Shown piece by piece: positions 9,061 to 17,625 of a stretch of DNA of 64,000 bases. The stretch lies in NCBI GenBank assembly GCA_050732635.1, contig JBOHRE010000002.1, positions 1-64,000 on the forward strand, in the 5' to 3' direction. Under the pieces are notes generated by a model, which was not told the DNA's origin, ran no database searches, and saw only the letters and a program-made list of their open reading frames with translations. The stretch's first letter is position 1; every line of letters begins with the position of its first letter. The position numbers and the translations under genes are program-made. This DNA is from JBOHRE01 sp050732635. GTDB taxonomy: Bacteria > Gemmatimonadota > Gemmatimonadetes > Longimicrobiales > RSA9.

Positions 9061-10047
9061 ATGAAGCGCCTCGGCGTGATCGGCACGATGGTGTGGGATC
9101 GCATCCACGCGCGTGACATCCGCGCCGCTCCGGTCGACGAGTGGGGCGGGATCGCGTATGCCCTCGCGGCGGCGTCTGCGGCCGCACCCGGGGACTGGTA
9201 CATTGTCCCGTTGCTGAAGGTGGGCGCGGACCTGGCGCCTCGGGCGGGCGACTTCCTGCGAGCCTTGCACGGCGTCGACTCCTCTGGCGTGCGCGAGGTC
9301 GCCGAGCCGAACAACCGCGTGGAGCTGCGCTACGTCGACCGCGAGCGCCGCTGCGAGCGGCTTACCGGAGGCGTTCCGCCGTGGCGCTTCGACGAGCTCG
9401 AGCCGCTGCTCTCCGAGATCGACGCTCTGTACATCAATTTCATCTCCGGCTTCGAGCTCGACCTCGAGACCGCATGGCGAGTGCGCGTGGCGTTTCAGGG
9501 CCCGATCTACGCGGACCTGCACTCGCTCTTCATGGGCGTCGGCGCCGGCGGCTTGCGTTTCCCGCAGCCGCTCGACGGTTGGCGTGAATGGCTGCGCTGC
9601 TTCGACATCGTTCAGGTCAACGACGAGGAGCTCGCCCTGTTGGCCGGTGCGTGGGGTGACCCGTGGCGGTTCGCGGCCGAGACGGTCGGACCGGAGCTGC
9701 GCCTGCTCCTGGTCACCCTGGGCGAACGCGGCTCGGCGTACGTCGCCTCCTCGGCGTTCGGAGCGGACCCGCTCGGCTGGCACCGGCGTGGCCTGGCCGT
9801 TCGGCCGCGCATTGCCGCGCCCGGCGCCGCGCGCACGCAGAAGGTGCCGTTGCGCCTGGGCGAGCTCGTCGATGGCGATCCCACCGGCTGTGGCGACGTC
9901 TGGGGTGCCACGGCGTTCCTCGCGCTGCTCGGCGGCACCGACCTGAACACGGCGATGCTGGAAGCGAACTCTGCGGCCGCGCTGAACGCGCGACACCGCG
10001 GCGCTACCGGGCTCGACCAACACCTGCGCGGTCGGATTCACACGTGA
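9061..10047 (+). CDS. PfkB/ribokinase-family carbohydrate kinase
   Basis: A 328-residue protein of the PfkB fold. It begins MKRLGVIGTMVWDRIH, a family-type first strand, and carries the C-terminal signature DGDPTGCGDVWGA (about residues 276-288), which holds the anion hole and catalytic Asp. A conserved VQVNDEELALL block sits in the middle. Many PfkB relatives act on ribose, adenosine, fructose phosphates or sugar heptoses; the substrate cannot be read from sequence. Its stop overlaps the start of the STAS-HATPase gene (GTGA), so the two are translationally coupled. Confidence 0.8.
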   Translation: MKRLGVIGTMVWDRIHARDIRAAPVDEWGGIAYALAAASAAAPGDWYIVPLLKVGADLAPRAGDFLRALHGVDSSGVREVAEPNNRVELRYVDRERRCERLTGGVPPWRFDELEPLLSEIDALYINFISGFELDLETAWRVRVAFQGPIYADLHSLFMGVGAGGLRFPQPLDGWREWLRCFDIVQVNDEELALLAGAWGDPWRFAAETVGPELRLLLVTLGERGSAYVASSAFGADPLGWHRRGLAVRPRIAAPGAARTQKVPLRLGELVDGDPTGCGDVWGATAFLALLGGTDLNTAMLEANSAAALNARHRGATGLDQHLRGRIHT

Positions 10048-10958
10048 GGGTGATTGCCGTACCCGCCGCGCTCGAGGAGCGACACGTCGATTCGTTGTTT
10101 CAGCAATGTGCCGAGGTCTCGCCGGGTGAGCGCGTGCTGGTGGACGCCCGGCGGGTCCGCTGGGTCGAACCTTACGGCATGCTCGCGCTATTGGCCGCCG
10201 GCGTGACGCTCGGAGCCGACCGCGAGCTGCCCCGCCTCGAGCTGCCCGAGTCGACAGATGTCGTCGGCTACCTGAATCGCATGCTCTTTTTCGAGCACGC
10301 CCGCCGCGTATTCGAGATGGAGCGGGTGCCGCGACGCTCTCGCGACGCGAGCTCCGACGTGCTGCTCGAGATCACGGCGGTTCGCTCGCATACCGATGTT
10401 CATGGCGTGGTCGATCGAGTGCAGGACCGCGCCGGCGCGATCCTCACCCGCCAGCTCGGCTATCCACTCTCCGCCGCGGTGCAGTTCAGCGTGATCCTAT
10501 CCGAGGTCTGTCAGAACGTCGTGGAGCACGCCCAGGCGACCGGTTGGGTAGCGGCCCAGACCTACGGCCGAACGCCTCGCCTGGAACGCAAGGTCGTGAA
10601 GATCGCCGTCGCCGACCTGGGAATCGGCTTTCGCGGCTCCCTCTCCGCTGAGCACGCGGCGCGCTTCGGCGATCGCTGGGGCGACGCCGCCGCGTTGGAG
10701 GCGGCGTTCATCCACGGACTCACCCGCTTCCACGATCCGGGCCGCGGCCAGGGATTGCAGCAGATCCGCAAGCAGGTCGGTCGCTGGGGCGGCAAGATCT
10801 CGATCCGCAGCGGCACAGCGCGCATCGCCGATGTCCCCGATTGGGACGACGCTGCGCCGCTCGAGGAGCAGTTGGCGGCGTTCCGTGGATCGCAGATCGG
10901 CATTGAATTGCCACAGCTCCAGGCGACAATCACGGGTGCGAATGGGGGCAAGCCCTGA
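10044..10958 (+). CDS. STAS-like plus GHKL ATPase (anti-sigma-type) fusion protein
   Basis: A 304-residue two-domain protein. Residues 1 to about 110 look like a STAS domain (VLVDARRVRWVEPYGMLALL). The C-terminal half is a GHKL/HATPase_c domain: N-box VILSEVCQNVVEHA (E, N, H), G1-type VADLGIGF, and G2-type GRGQGLQQIR. No phospho-accepting histidine or dimerisation helix of a sensor kinase is visible, so it resembles SpoIIAB/RsbW-type regulators and not histidine kinases. The GTG start overlaps the PfkB stop, and the STAS-like gene follows with a TGATG overlap. Partner-switching control is the likely mode; the target is unknown. Confidence 0.7.
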   Translation: MRVIAVPAALEERHVDSLFQQCAEVSPGERVLVDARRVRWVEPYGMLALLAAGVTLGADRELPRLELPESTDVVGYLNRMLFFEHARRVFEMERVPRRSRDASSDVLLEITAVRSHTDVHGVVDRVQDRAGAILTRQLGYPLSAAVQFSVILSEVCQNVVEHAQATGWVAAQTYGRTPRLERKVVKIAVADLGIGFRGSLSAEHAARFGDRWGDAAALEAAFIHGLTRFHDPGRGQGLQQIRKQVGRWGGKISIRSGTARIADVPDWDDAAPLEEQLAAFRGSQIGIELPQLQATITGANGGKP

Positions 10959-11545
10959 TGCGTGGTCCCGTTTATCCTTTACGAATCGACCTGTCCGCGA
11001 TGGTGCAGCGTTCCGTGGCGACGCTCTACTCGCATCTGGTCACACGGCCCACGGGCCAGGCGCTGCGCCTCGGCATCGAGACGCAGATCGGCGAGGTGGG
11101 CGCACCCTGCCTTTCGATCCTCGATTTCCGCCAGGTCGTGATCCTCGATTACAGCTGCGCCGATGAGGCGGTGGCCAAGCTGCTCCAGCGCTACAGCCGC
11201 GTGGATTCACCTGCCGACGTCTACTTCGTGGCACGAGGCATCGGCGAACGTCATCTCGAGACGATCGACGCGGTGCTCAGCAGGCACGACCTTGCGCTCG
11301 TCGCCGAGACCGAGGTGCAGGGCATGGCGCTACTCGGCCCGGTCCCGGCTCCGCTGCGTGATGCCTGGACCGCGCTCGAACGGCTCACCCGAGCCGACGC
11401 CCTTACGCTCGGCCGGGAATTGCGCGTCGGCAGCGCCGACGCCGCCCGCAGCCTGCGCGAGCTCGTGTCACGCCGCGTCGCCATTCCCGGGGCCGGGCCG
11501 GAGGAACCCTGTCTGGCACTCAGCTCGCTATTGCCCTCCGCCTGA
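10958..11545 (+). CDS. STAS-like (DUF4325-type) regulatory protein with possible winged-helix tail
   Basis: A 195-residue protein. The N-terminal 120 residues read as a STAS-like fold with the central SILDFRQVVILDYSCADEA (about 48-66). The C-terminal part, from about 145, contains LGRELRVGSADAARSLREL followed by a RRVAIP turn, which looks like a winged-helix DNA- or protein-binding unit. It overlaps the STAS-HATPase gene by one base, so the two proteins probably form a regulatory pair. The last residues carry no membrane segment. I recognise the pairing but not a named pathway. Confidence 0.6.
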   Translation: MRGPVYPLRIDLSAMVQRSVATLYSHLVTRPTGQALRLGIETQIGEVGAPCLSILDFRQVVILDYSCADEAVAKLLQRYSRVDSPADVYFVARGIGERHLETIDAVLSRHDLALVAETEVQGMALLGPVPAPLRDAWTALERLTRADALTLGRELRVGSADAARSLRELVSRRVAIPGAGPEEPCLALSSLLPSA

Positions 11546-11569
11546 GGGCCGGAGCGGCAGGTCCGGCCG

Positions 11570-12358
11570 TCACGCTGAGTGCAGCGGGCCCAACGTGCTG
11601 CCGGGTGATCGCATCGGCTGGAGCGTCTGCTCCAGCAGGCGATTGCTGGCCTTCAGCACCGCCAGCGCGGCTGCCGTCTCGACATCGGTTTCGATCGCGT
11701 GTGCACCCACGAGTGGCACCGGGCGGCGGCCGAGTCGCGGCGCGATCGCCAGCACCGAGACGACGGCGTAATCACGTTCGAGTGCGCGCGAGATCGATGC
11801 CGCCTCGACCTCCAGTCGTAGCGCTTCGTTCGCCGCTGCAGTCGCGGCGCGGGCGGCCGCGAGTGCCGCGGCACGCACCCGGCCGTGGCCCGCGTTCACC
11901 TCGACCGCTTCACCGGTGTACGTCTGTCCGCCCCAGGCCAGTCGGACCCGCACTGTGACCCGCGAATCATGGACCCGGCTCTCGAGGCCGTCATAAAACA
12001 GTCGCGCTCGGTTCGACGACGTCGCCGAGCGAGCCGGCTCGCCACGCGCTCCGGTTGCAGGCCGCTCTTCGTCCGCAGCGCTCGCGCTCTGCGCGGCGGC
12101 TGCCTCGCTGCGCTTCTCCTCTACCGCGAGCTGCGCGATGCTGACGATCCGTTGATCGACGAAGATGCCTAGCCGCTCCTCGAGCAGGTCGCGAACGTCA
12201 CGCGCCAGGTCGCGCACATTCGGACCGCTGCGCACCAACAGGTGAACCTCGCGCGGGTGGCCGTTCACGTCTTCATGCACGCACGCGCCCACCACACTCG
12301 GGATCTCGCGCAATACGGCCTCGGCGGCGTGCTTCGTCTGAATGCGGTTTCGCGGCAT
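11570..12358 (-). CDS. Conserved-looking two-domain protein of unknown function
   Basis: A 262-residue protein without a family I can name. The N-terminal part (residues 1-75) reads like a small alpha-beta domain: EIPSVVGACVHEDVNG, EVHLLVRSGP, then a helix and LEERLGIFVDQRIVSIAQL. An Ala/Glu-rich linker (about 80-115) leads to a second domain with VRVRLAWGGQTYTGEAVEV, a long Ala-rich helix, DYAVVSVLAIAPRLG and a final VGAHAIETDVETAAALAVL helix. No signal, membrane helix or cysteine pair is seen. The ATG starts MPRNRIQTKHAAEAV; an ATG 19 codons upstream (12415) is possible. The gene stands alone, convergent with the STAS operon and divergent from the PLP enzyme. Confidence 0.65.
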   Translation of the reverse strand: MPRNRIQTKHAAEAVLREIPSVVGACVHEDVNGHPREVHLLVRSGPNVRDLARDVRDLLEERLGIFVDQRIVSIAQLAVEEKRSEAAAAQSASAADEERPATGARGEPARSATSSNRARLFYDGLESRVHDSRVTVRVRLAWGGQTYTGEAVEVNAGHGRVRAAALAAARAATAAANEALRLEVEAASISRALERDYAVVSVLAIAPRLGRRPVPLVGAHAIETDVETAAALAVLKASNRLLEQTLQPMRSPGSTLGPLHSA

Positions 12359-12503
12359 CTCGGCGTCGCAGTTGTGGACGGTGGCAGGATGCGCCGGCGG
12401 TGCGAGCAGCGTCAAGTGCGGTTGCTCGCGTTCTGCGCCGCAGCTTAGCTTGAGCGCACCGTCCGTTCCCTGCCGCGTCGGACTCCTTTAGTCGAGGTGC
12501 CGC

Positions 12504-13673
12504 ATGAGCACAGAGCAAGCGCCCGCCGGGCGCGCCGGCTCCGGGACGGCCGCCGTGCACGCCGGCGCGCCCCATCCCAGGGCCGGCGAACCCGTCGTCC
12601 AGCCGCTGGTCGCGAGCTCCACTTTCTTCTCCGATCCCGTCGCCGATGCGGAGGTCGTGTACACCCGGTACGGCAATAATCCGAACCATCTCGCGGTTGC
12701 CGCCAAGCTCGCCCGGCTGGAAGGAACGGAGTCGGCTCTCGTGCTCGCGAGCGGCATGGCCGCGATCTCGATGTCGCTCCTCGCTTTCGCCGGCGCGGGC
12801 GACCACATCGTGGCCACCAGTGAGCTGTACGGCGGGACGCGAACGCTGCTCAGCCGGGAGCTCCCGCGCCTCGGCATCGACACCACGTTCGTCGAGACTC
12901 GCCGAACCTGGCGCGCCGCCATCGAAGCTCGCACCCGCATCCTGTACGTCGAAGCGTTGTCCAACCCGCTGCTGCGGCTGCCGGATTTTCCGGCGCTGGC
13001 CGCGCTGGCTCGCGATCGCGGTATTCCACTGATGGTCGATGCCACGTTCGTCACACCGATCAACCTGCGGCCCGTCGAGCTCGGCGCAGACATCGTGATC
13101 CACAGCGGAACCAAGTTTCTCGGTGGGCACTCCGACCTGATTGCAGGCTCGGTGGCCGGCCCCGCCGCGGCGGTCGAGGAGATCACGATGCGCATGCGTT
13201 CCTTCGGGGCGGCCCTGGACCCGCACGCCACCTGGTTGCTCGAACGTGGATTGAAGACCCTGGAGCTGCGCGTCCTGCGCCAGAACGCCAATGCGTTGGA
13301 GCTCGCCGAACGGCTCAGCACGCACGCCGCAGTGCGCACCGTCTACTACCCCGGTCTCCGTTCACACCCGGACCATGCGCGTGCGGCCGAGCTGATGCGC
13401 GGCTTCGGCGGTGTGCTCGCGCTCGTTGTCGAGGGTGGCGACGAGGTTGCCTTACAGTTCCTGCGCCGACTCCGGCTCGCCCGGGTCGCGCCGAGTCTCG
13501 GTGGCGTCGAAACGCTCGTCTCCATGCCCCGCTTCACATCGCATGCGGCGCTCTCTGTCGACGAACGACGCGCACTGGGCATCGAGCCAGGCCTGGTTCG
13601 GGTCTCGCTCGGTATCGAAGACGTCGATGATCTCTGGCGCGATGTCAGCTTCGCCCTGGAGCGGCACGGATGA
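12504..13673 (+). CDS. Trans-sulfuration PLP enzyme (cystathionine synthase/lyase family)
   Basis: A 389-residue PLP-dependent enzyme of the Cys/Met metabolism family. VYTRYGNNPN is the substrate-side tyrosine block near residue 50, SALVLASGMAAI the PLP phosphate loop, VDATFV the PLP-ring Asp, and HSGTKFLGGHSD (about 195-206) holds the Schiff-base lysine. SLGGVETLVSMP near the C-terminus is also typical. The gamma-synthase, gamma-lyase and methionine gamma-lyase functions cannot be separated by eye. A second family member (metB-like) lies at 37845. The exporter gene overlaps its stop by 4 bases. Confidence 0.88.
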   Translation: MSTEQAPAGRAGSGTAAVHAGAPHPRAGEPVVQPLVASSTFFSDPVADAEVVYTRYGNNPNHLAVAAKLARLEGTESALVLASGMAAISMSLLAFAGAGDHIVATSELYGGTRTLLSRELPRLGIDTTFVETRRTWRAAIEARTRILYVEALSNPLLRLPDFPALAALARDRGIPLMVDATFVTPINLRPVELGADIVIHSGTKFLGGHSDLIAGSVAGPAAAVEEITMRMRSFGAALDPHATWLLERGLKTLELRVLRQNANALELAERLSTHAAVRTVYYPGLRSHPDHARAAELMRGFGGVLALVVEGGDEVALQFLRRLRLARVAPSLGGVETLVSMPRFTSHAALSVDERRALGIEPGLVRVSLGIEDVDDLWRDVSFALERHG

Positions 13674-14827
13674 CCGATCTGCCCGCCGCAGCGGAGCCGG
13701 ACCAGGGCGGCGGCGAGGACCGCCGCCGCAGCGATCGCCGCATCGACTGGCTGGCACTCGGCGAGTATCCGGTACCCGAGCTGCGCAAGGCTCTGCTCAC
13801 GCTCGCACTCCTGGTCGGGATCCTCGGTCTGTTCATCTACATGGTGAGTGATGTCTTCATCGCGCTGCTCGCCGGCGTACTTCTCGGTGTATATATGCTG
13901 CCGTTCTACCGCTGGCTCGTGGCCCAGCTGCATGCGCCCAGATTCGCCGCGGTTTTGGCCATCGTCACCGTCACGGTGCCACTCGTTGCGATCCTCATCT
14001 ACAGCTGGATCGAAATTTCGGGCGCGGCGGACTATCTGGAGGCCAATCGGGTGACGGTCGCGGACCGGATCAACCAGGCGATCCGCAAGCTGCCCTTCCT
14101 GGAGAACGTCATCATCGACGATCGCATCGAGCGCTGGGTCGGCATCGCCTCGACCCGGACAGCGCAGATCGTCGGAGAGATTCAGGAGACGCTCGGCATC
14201 GTCGTGATCTCGATGGCCGTCTTCCTGTTCACGGTGTTCTACGTCCTCACCGATCACGAACGGATCGTCACCTACATCCGGGCCAAGACACCCGGCCGCT
14301 ACCGCGATCTGACCGGGCTGCTCGGCAGCAACGTGCGCGCGGTGATTTACGGCGCGCTCTACGCCACATTCCTCACGCAACTGATAAAATCCGGCTTGAT
14401 TCTGGCCATGAATCTGGTATGGGATGTGCCTCTCGCACTGGTGTTGGCAATCGTGTCTTTTTTCATCGGGTTCTTTCCGATTGTCGGCTCCTGGTCCATC
14501 TACGTGCCGGTGGCGATCTATCTGATGGTGTTCCGTGAGGATTATCTCGGCGGCTTGCTCATGGCGGGCATCGGCTTCTTCGGCAACACGATACTCCTGT
14601 CGCTATACCTTCGTCCGAAGATCGCGGCCGAACGGTCACAGGTTCTGAACTTTTACTGGATGTTCATCGCGCTGGTCACCGGCGTGTACACGTTCGGTAT
14701 CATGGGCATCGTGATCGGGCCCGTGTTACTGGCCATCCTCAAGGCCGTGTTCGACACGGTCATTACCATACCGGGCACAGCGGCGCCGCCGCCGACGTCG
14801 CCGGCGCACAGTGGGGCGCCGGCATGA
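13670..14827 (+). CDS. AI-2E-family (PerM-type) membrane transporter
   Basis: A 385-residue integral membrane protein of the AI-2E/PerM exporter family. A hydrophilic acidic and arginine-rich N-terminus (about 40 residues) is followed by paired helices at about 45-85, a soluble middle section (about 115-180), and four or five C-terminal helices with the family-type VSFFIGFFPIVGSW and GIMGIVIGPVLLAIL blocks. It may export small molecules or ions; the true substrate is unknown for most members. It is coupled by ATGA overlaps to the PLP enzyme before and the reductase after it. Confidence 0.85.
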   Translation: MTDLPAAAEPDQGGGEDRRRSDRRIDWLALGEYPVPELRKALLTLALLVGILGLFIYMVSDVFIALLAGVLLGVYMLPFYRWLVAQLHAPRFAAVLAIVTVTVPLVAILIYSWIEISGAADYLEANRVTVADRINQAIRKLPFLENVIIDDRIERWVGIASTRTAQIVGEIQETLGIVVISMAVFLFTVFYVLTDHERIVTYIRAKTPGRYRDLTGLLGSNVRAVIYGALYATFLTQLIKSGLILAMNLVWDVPLALVLAIVSFFIGFFPIVGSWSIYVPVAIYLMVFREDYLGGLLMAGIGFFGNTILLSLYLRPKIAAERSQVLNFYWMFIALVTGVYTFGIMGIVIGPVLLAILKAVFDTVITIPGTAAPPPTSPAHSGAPA

Positions 14828-15834
14828 GTCGCTCGCGATCGACTCTGGATCTCGCCGTGGTCGGCGCCGGCCCCTGCGGACTTGCGGTCGGAGTCGCCGC
14901 CCATCAGGCCGGCCTGACATGCACCTTGCTCGACAAGGGTTGCATCACGCGGTCGCTCACGCTGTACCCGCGCGATATGCGCTTCTTCAGCACGGCTGAG
15001 CGGCTGGAGCTCGGCAACGTGCCGTTCACGTCGGCCGCCGACAAGCCTAGCCGGAAGGAGGCGCTGCGATACTACCGTCGTATCGTGCAGCACTTCGAGT
15101 TGGATGTGAGACAGTACGAGGAGGTGTTGGAGCTGGCCGCCGAGCCGGTGGCATTTCGGCTGGGCTCGCGCACGCGCGCGGGCGCCCAGCGTGAGACACG
15201 CGCCCGCAATGTCGTGATCGCGACAGGCTACTTCGATACGCCCAACCTGCTGCAAATCCCGGGCGAAGATCTCGCCAACGTGTTGCACTACTATCAGGAG
15301 CCGGAGCCGTTCTTCGGTCAACGTTGCGTCGTCATCGGCGGTGGCAACTCTGCTGTCGATGCGGCCCTCGAGCTCTACCGTTCCGGCGCCGCAGTGCACC
15401 TGGTGCACTTCGCCGGTGGACTCGATCCCGGTGTCAAGCCCTGGGTACTGCCCGACATCATGAACCGAATCGGTACCGGCGAAATCGAGGTGTCCTGGCG
15501 AACGCGGGTGCAGGAGATCGGCATGGACTACGTCGTGTTACGGTCGGAGCCGAGCGGCGTGGTCCGACGGCTCGCCAATGACTGGGTATTTGCGATGACG
15601 GGCTACCGCAACGACCCGACGCTGCTCCGGTCCGTCGGCGTCGACATCGATCCTGATACGGGTAAGCCCGTGCACGACCCTGAGACAATGGAAACCAACG
15701 TGCCGGGCGTATTCATTGCCGGTGTCATCGCCGCGGGCTGTGACGCCAACAAGATCTTCATCGAGAATGGGCGGCTGCACGGCGGGCAGATCGTCGACGC
15801 CATCCGCCGACGTGTCTCGGCCGCGTCCGCCTAG
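14824..15834 (+). CDS. ypdA: YpdA-like NADPH-dependent bacillithiol disulfide reductase
   Basis: A 336-residue FAD/NAD(P)H oxidoreductase. The FAD motif AVVGAGPCGLAVG (residues 12-24) retains the cysteine after GxGP that is characteristic of YpdA. A second Rossmann motif, VVIGGGNSAVDAALEL (about 172-187), binds NADPH. CITRSLTLYP and FFSTAERLELG blocks also match the YpdA pattern, and no CxxC redox pair of thioredoxin reductases is present. In Bacillus and Staphylococcus YpdA reduces bacillithiol disulfide; here the thiol cofactor is inferred. ATG overlaps the exporter stop. Confidence 0.82.
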   Translation: MSRSRSTLDLAVVGAGPCGLAVGVAAHQAGLTCTLLDKGCITRSLTLYPRDMRFFSTAERLELGNVPFTSAADKPSRKEALRYYRRIVQHFELDVRQYEEVLELAAEPVAFRLGSRTRAGAQRETRARNVVIATGYFDTPNLLQIPGEDLANVLHYYQEPEPFFGQRCVVIGGGNSAVDAALELYRSGAAVHLVHFAGGLDPGVKPWVLPDIMNRIGTGEIEVSWRTRVQEIGMDYVVLRSEPSGVVRRLANDWVFAMTGYRNDPTLLRSVGVDIDPDTGKPVHDPETMETNVPGVFIAGVIAAGCDANKIFIENGRLHGGQIVDAIRRRVSAASA

Positions 15835-15855
15835 TCGACGGCCCAGGCCGGGACT

Positions 15856-17625
15856 TCAGCTCGTGCCCACGCCGGCCTCGGTGCCCGTGCGCGGCTGCTG
15901 GCCGTCGAAGATCAGGTGGCGTCCCTTCTGTTTCCTGCAGAACATGCCGATCGTCGTCATGGGTTCGCCGACACCCGTGTTGCCGCTGCGGCCGACGCCG
16001 CTGGCGCCGAACGCTTCCCACTCGAGTGCGCTGTCCGTGCCGTCGTTCTCCTTCAGCATGCCGCCGAGTACCTTGCGCCCACGCTGCACCAGCGCATCGT
16101 CGCGCGACCAGATTGCCACGATCAGGTCGTAGGGATTCGTGGTCACTGCGAATCGCAGAAACTCGTCGAAGCTTCCCATGTACATGGTACACAGGATCGG
16201 CTGAAAGAACTCGGTGATCGCGGGTCGGAACGTCACCGCACCTTTGCGGTCCCAATCGCAGGTGAGCTCCGTTTCCGGCGTGATCGGTCCCATGATAACC
16301 GGCCGCACCACCTCCGCGTTCTGTGCATACGGGCCGTCCTCGACCTTACCACCCTCGCGGATGATCGGCACGCCGGCACGGCGAGCCGCCTCCTGGATGT
16401 TGCTCGTGGTCTCGGCGGTGTGCACCATGAGAGGGCCGATGACCTTCGTCTCATCGGCAGCGGCGCAGCGCGGATCCTTCACGACCCATTCATCGAATTC
16501 ACGGTCGACCATGGCCGCAAGCGTATCGACGACGCGAGCCGGGCCGCAGATGCCGTGCAGCGTCGAACACTTGTGGGACGAGAAGCCGAGCTTCGAGTAT
16601 GCCAGGCGCTTGGCGATCCGCTCGAGCTCCTGGTCGGCGAAGCCCTCATCGACGTAGGTCCAGTTCACACCGCCGCCCTCGAACACGAGCTTGCCGAGTC
16701 CGCGGGCTCGCTGGATGCTCAGCGCCGTCTCATCAGAGCCGGTGACACTGACGACCTTGACCCGTGGATCCGCGGCAAGTGAAGCGATGCCTTTGCCGAA
16801 ACCCTCGATCTTTTGTAACGAACGAGGGTCGGCACCGGCAGCCATCATCATCCGCGTCAGGGTCGTATTGGTGATCGCGGCATCCGGATGCCCTTTGAAG
16901 ACGAAGGGCGAGCCGGATAGATAGCAGCCGACGATCTGAATGCCGGGGATCCCATAAATGAAATTCATCGGCGTAATCACGGCGCAGATCCCGGCGGGCA
17001 GGTACTCGTTCCGCCAGTAGCTGTGGCCACCGAGGAGGGAGGGCAGTAGCTCGCCCTGCATCCCGAGTATGGCGCTGCCGGCGAGATGGTCCGCCGCACG
17101 CTTGCCTTCCCAGAAGTCCTTCTCGGCCTCCAGCCGGGTCTTCGGGATCTGGTGCCGGATCTCGGCGAGGCACTCCTCGCGGTAATACTCGAGGATCCGC
17201 GCGAAATTTCGGATGACCCACTGCCGGTAGGCGACGACCTCCTCGGCCCAGTCGAGCGAGTTCCAGTAGCGCTCTGCGAACGCGAGCGCCTCAGCCACAT
17301 CGGCTTGGTCCGATGCCGGTATCTCACAGAGCGAAACGCGCCGATCGAACTTGGCGGGCATCACCGCACTACGCCGGGCCTGGCGCCATTCGCCCGCGAT
17401 CAGATTTCGGATGGGTAGGGGCGCGTCGGCGGTATCCGAGGACAGGCGCTCGTAGCAGAACACGTAGGCTCGCAGAGCCGCGATCTCGTCGTCCGCCAAC
17501 AGCGGCGTGAAGAGCGACCACGCCTGGCGCCGTGCCGTGAAGCGGGTAGCGAGCGGGTCCGGACCGATCTGGCCGCCCGCATTGAATGTCTCGATATCTC
17601 GGGTAAGTGCCTTCAGGTCGAGCAT
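15856..17625 (-). CDS. Aldehyde dehydrogenase family protein, long N-terminus (P5C-dehydrogenase-like)
   Basis: A 589-residue NAD(P)-dependent aldehyde dehydrogenase. The family core runs from NLIAGEWRQ (about residue 75) to the end. The NAD-binding VTGSDETA, the general-base glutamate in KLVFEGGGVNW, and the catalytic cysteine in SSHKCSTLHG are visible, followed by an ITEFFQPILC block. About 75 residues precede the core, more than in most relatives. 1-pyrroline-5-carboxylate dehydrogenase is the closest function I recognise, but the substrate is uncertain. The start was chosen by GAGG seven bases ahead of this ATG; another ATG is two codons upstream. Upstream in-frame sequence looks non-coding. 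Confidence 0.8.
   Translation of the reverse strand: MLDLKALTRDIETFNAGGQIGPDPLATRFTARRQAWSLFTPLLADDEIAALRAYVFCYERLSSDTADAPLPIRNLIAGEWRQARRSAVMPAKFDRRVSLCEIPASDQADVAEALAFAERYWNSLDWAEEVVAYRQWVIRNFARILEYYREECLAEIRHQIPKTRLEAEKDFWEGKRAADHLAGSAILGMQGELLPSLLGGHSYWRNEYLPAGICAVITPMNFIYGIPGIQIVGCYLSGSPFVFKGHPDAAITNTTLTRMMMAAGADPRSLQKIEGFGKGIASLAADPRVKVVSVTGSDETALSIQRARGLGKLVFEGGGVNWTYVDEGFADQELERIAKRLAYSKLGFSSHKCSTLHGICGPARVVDTLAAMVDREFDEWVVKDPRCAAADETKVIGPLMVHTAETTSNIQEAARRAGVPIIREGGKVEDGPYAQNAEVVRPVIMGPITPETELTCDWDRKGAVTFRPAITEFFQPILCTMYMGSFDEFLRFAVTTNPYDLIVAIWSRDDALVQRGRKVLGGMLKENDGTDSALEWEAFGASGVGRSGNTGVGEPMTTIGMFCRKQKGRHLIFDGQQPRTGTEAGVGTS

Noticed and set aside
9663..10043. Upstream extension of the STAS-HATPase frame
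   Set aside because: It runs inside the PfkB gene in another frame; the GTG at 10044 with the GTGA overlap is the better start.
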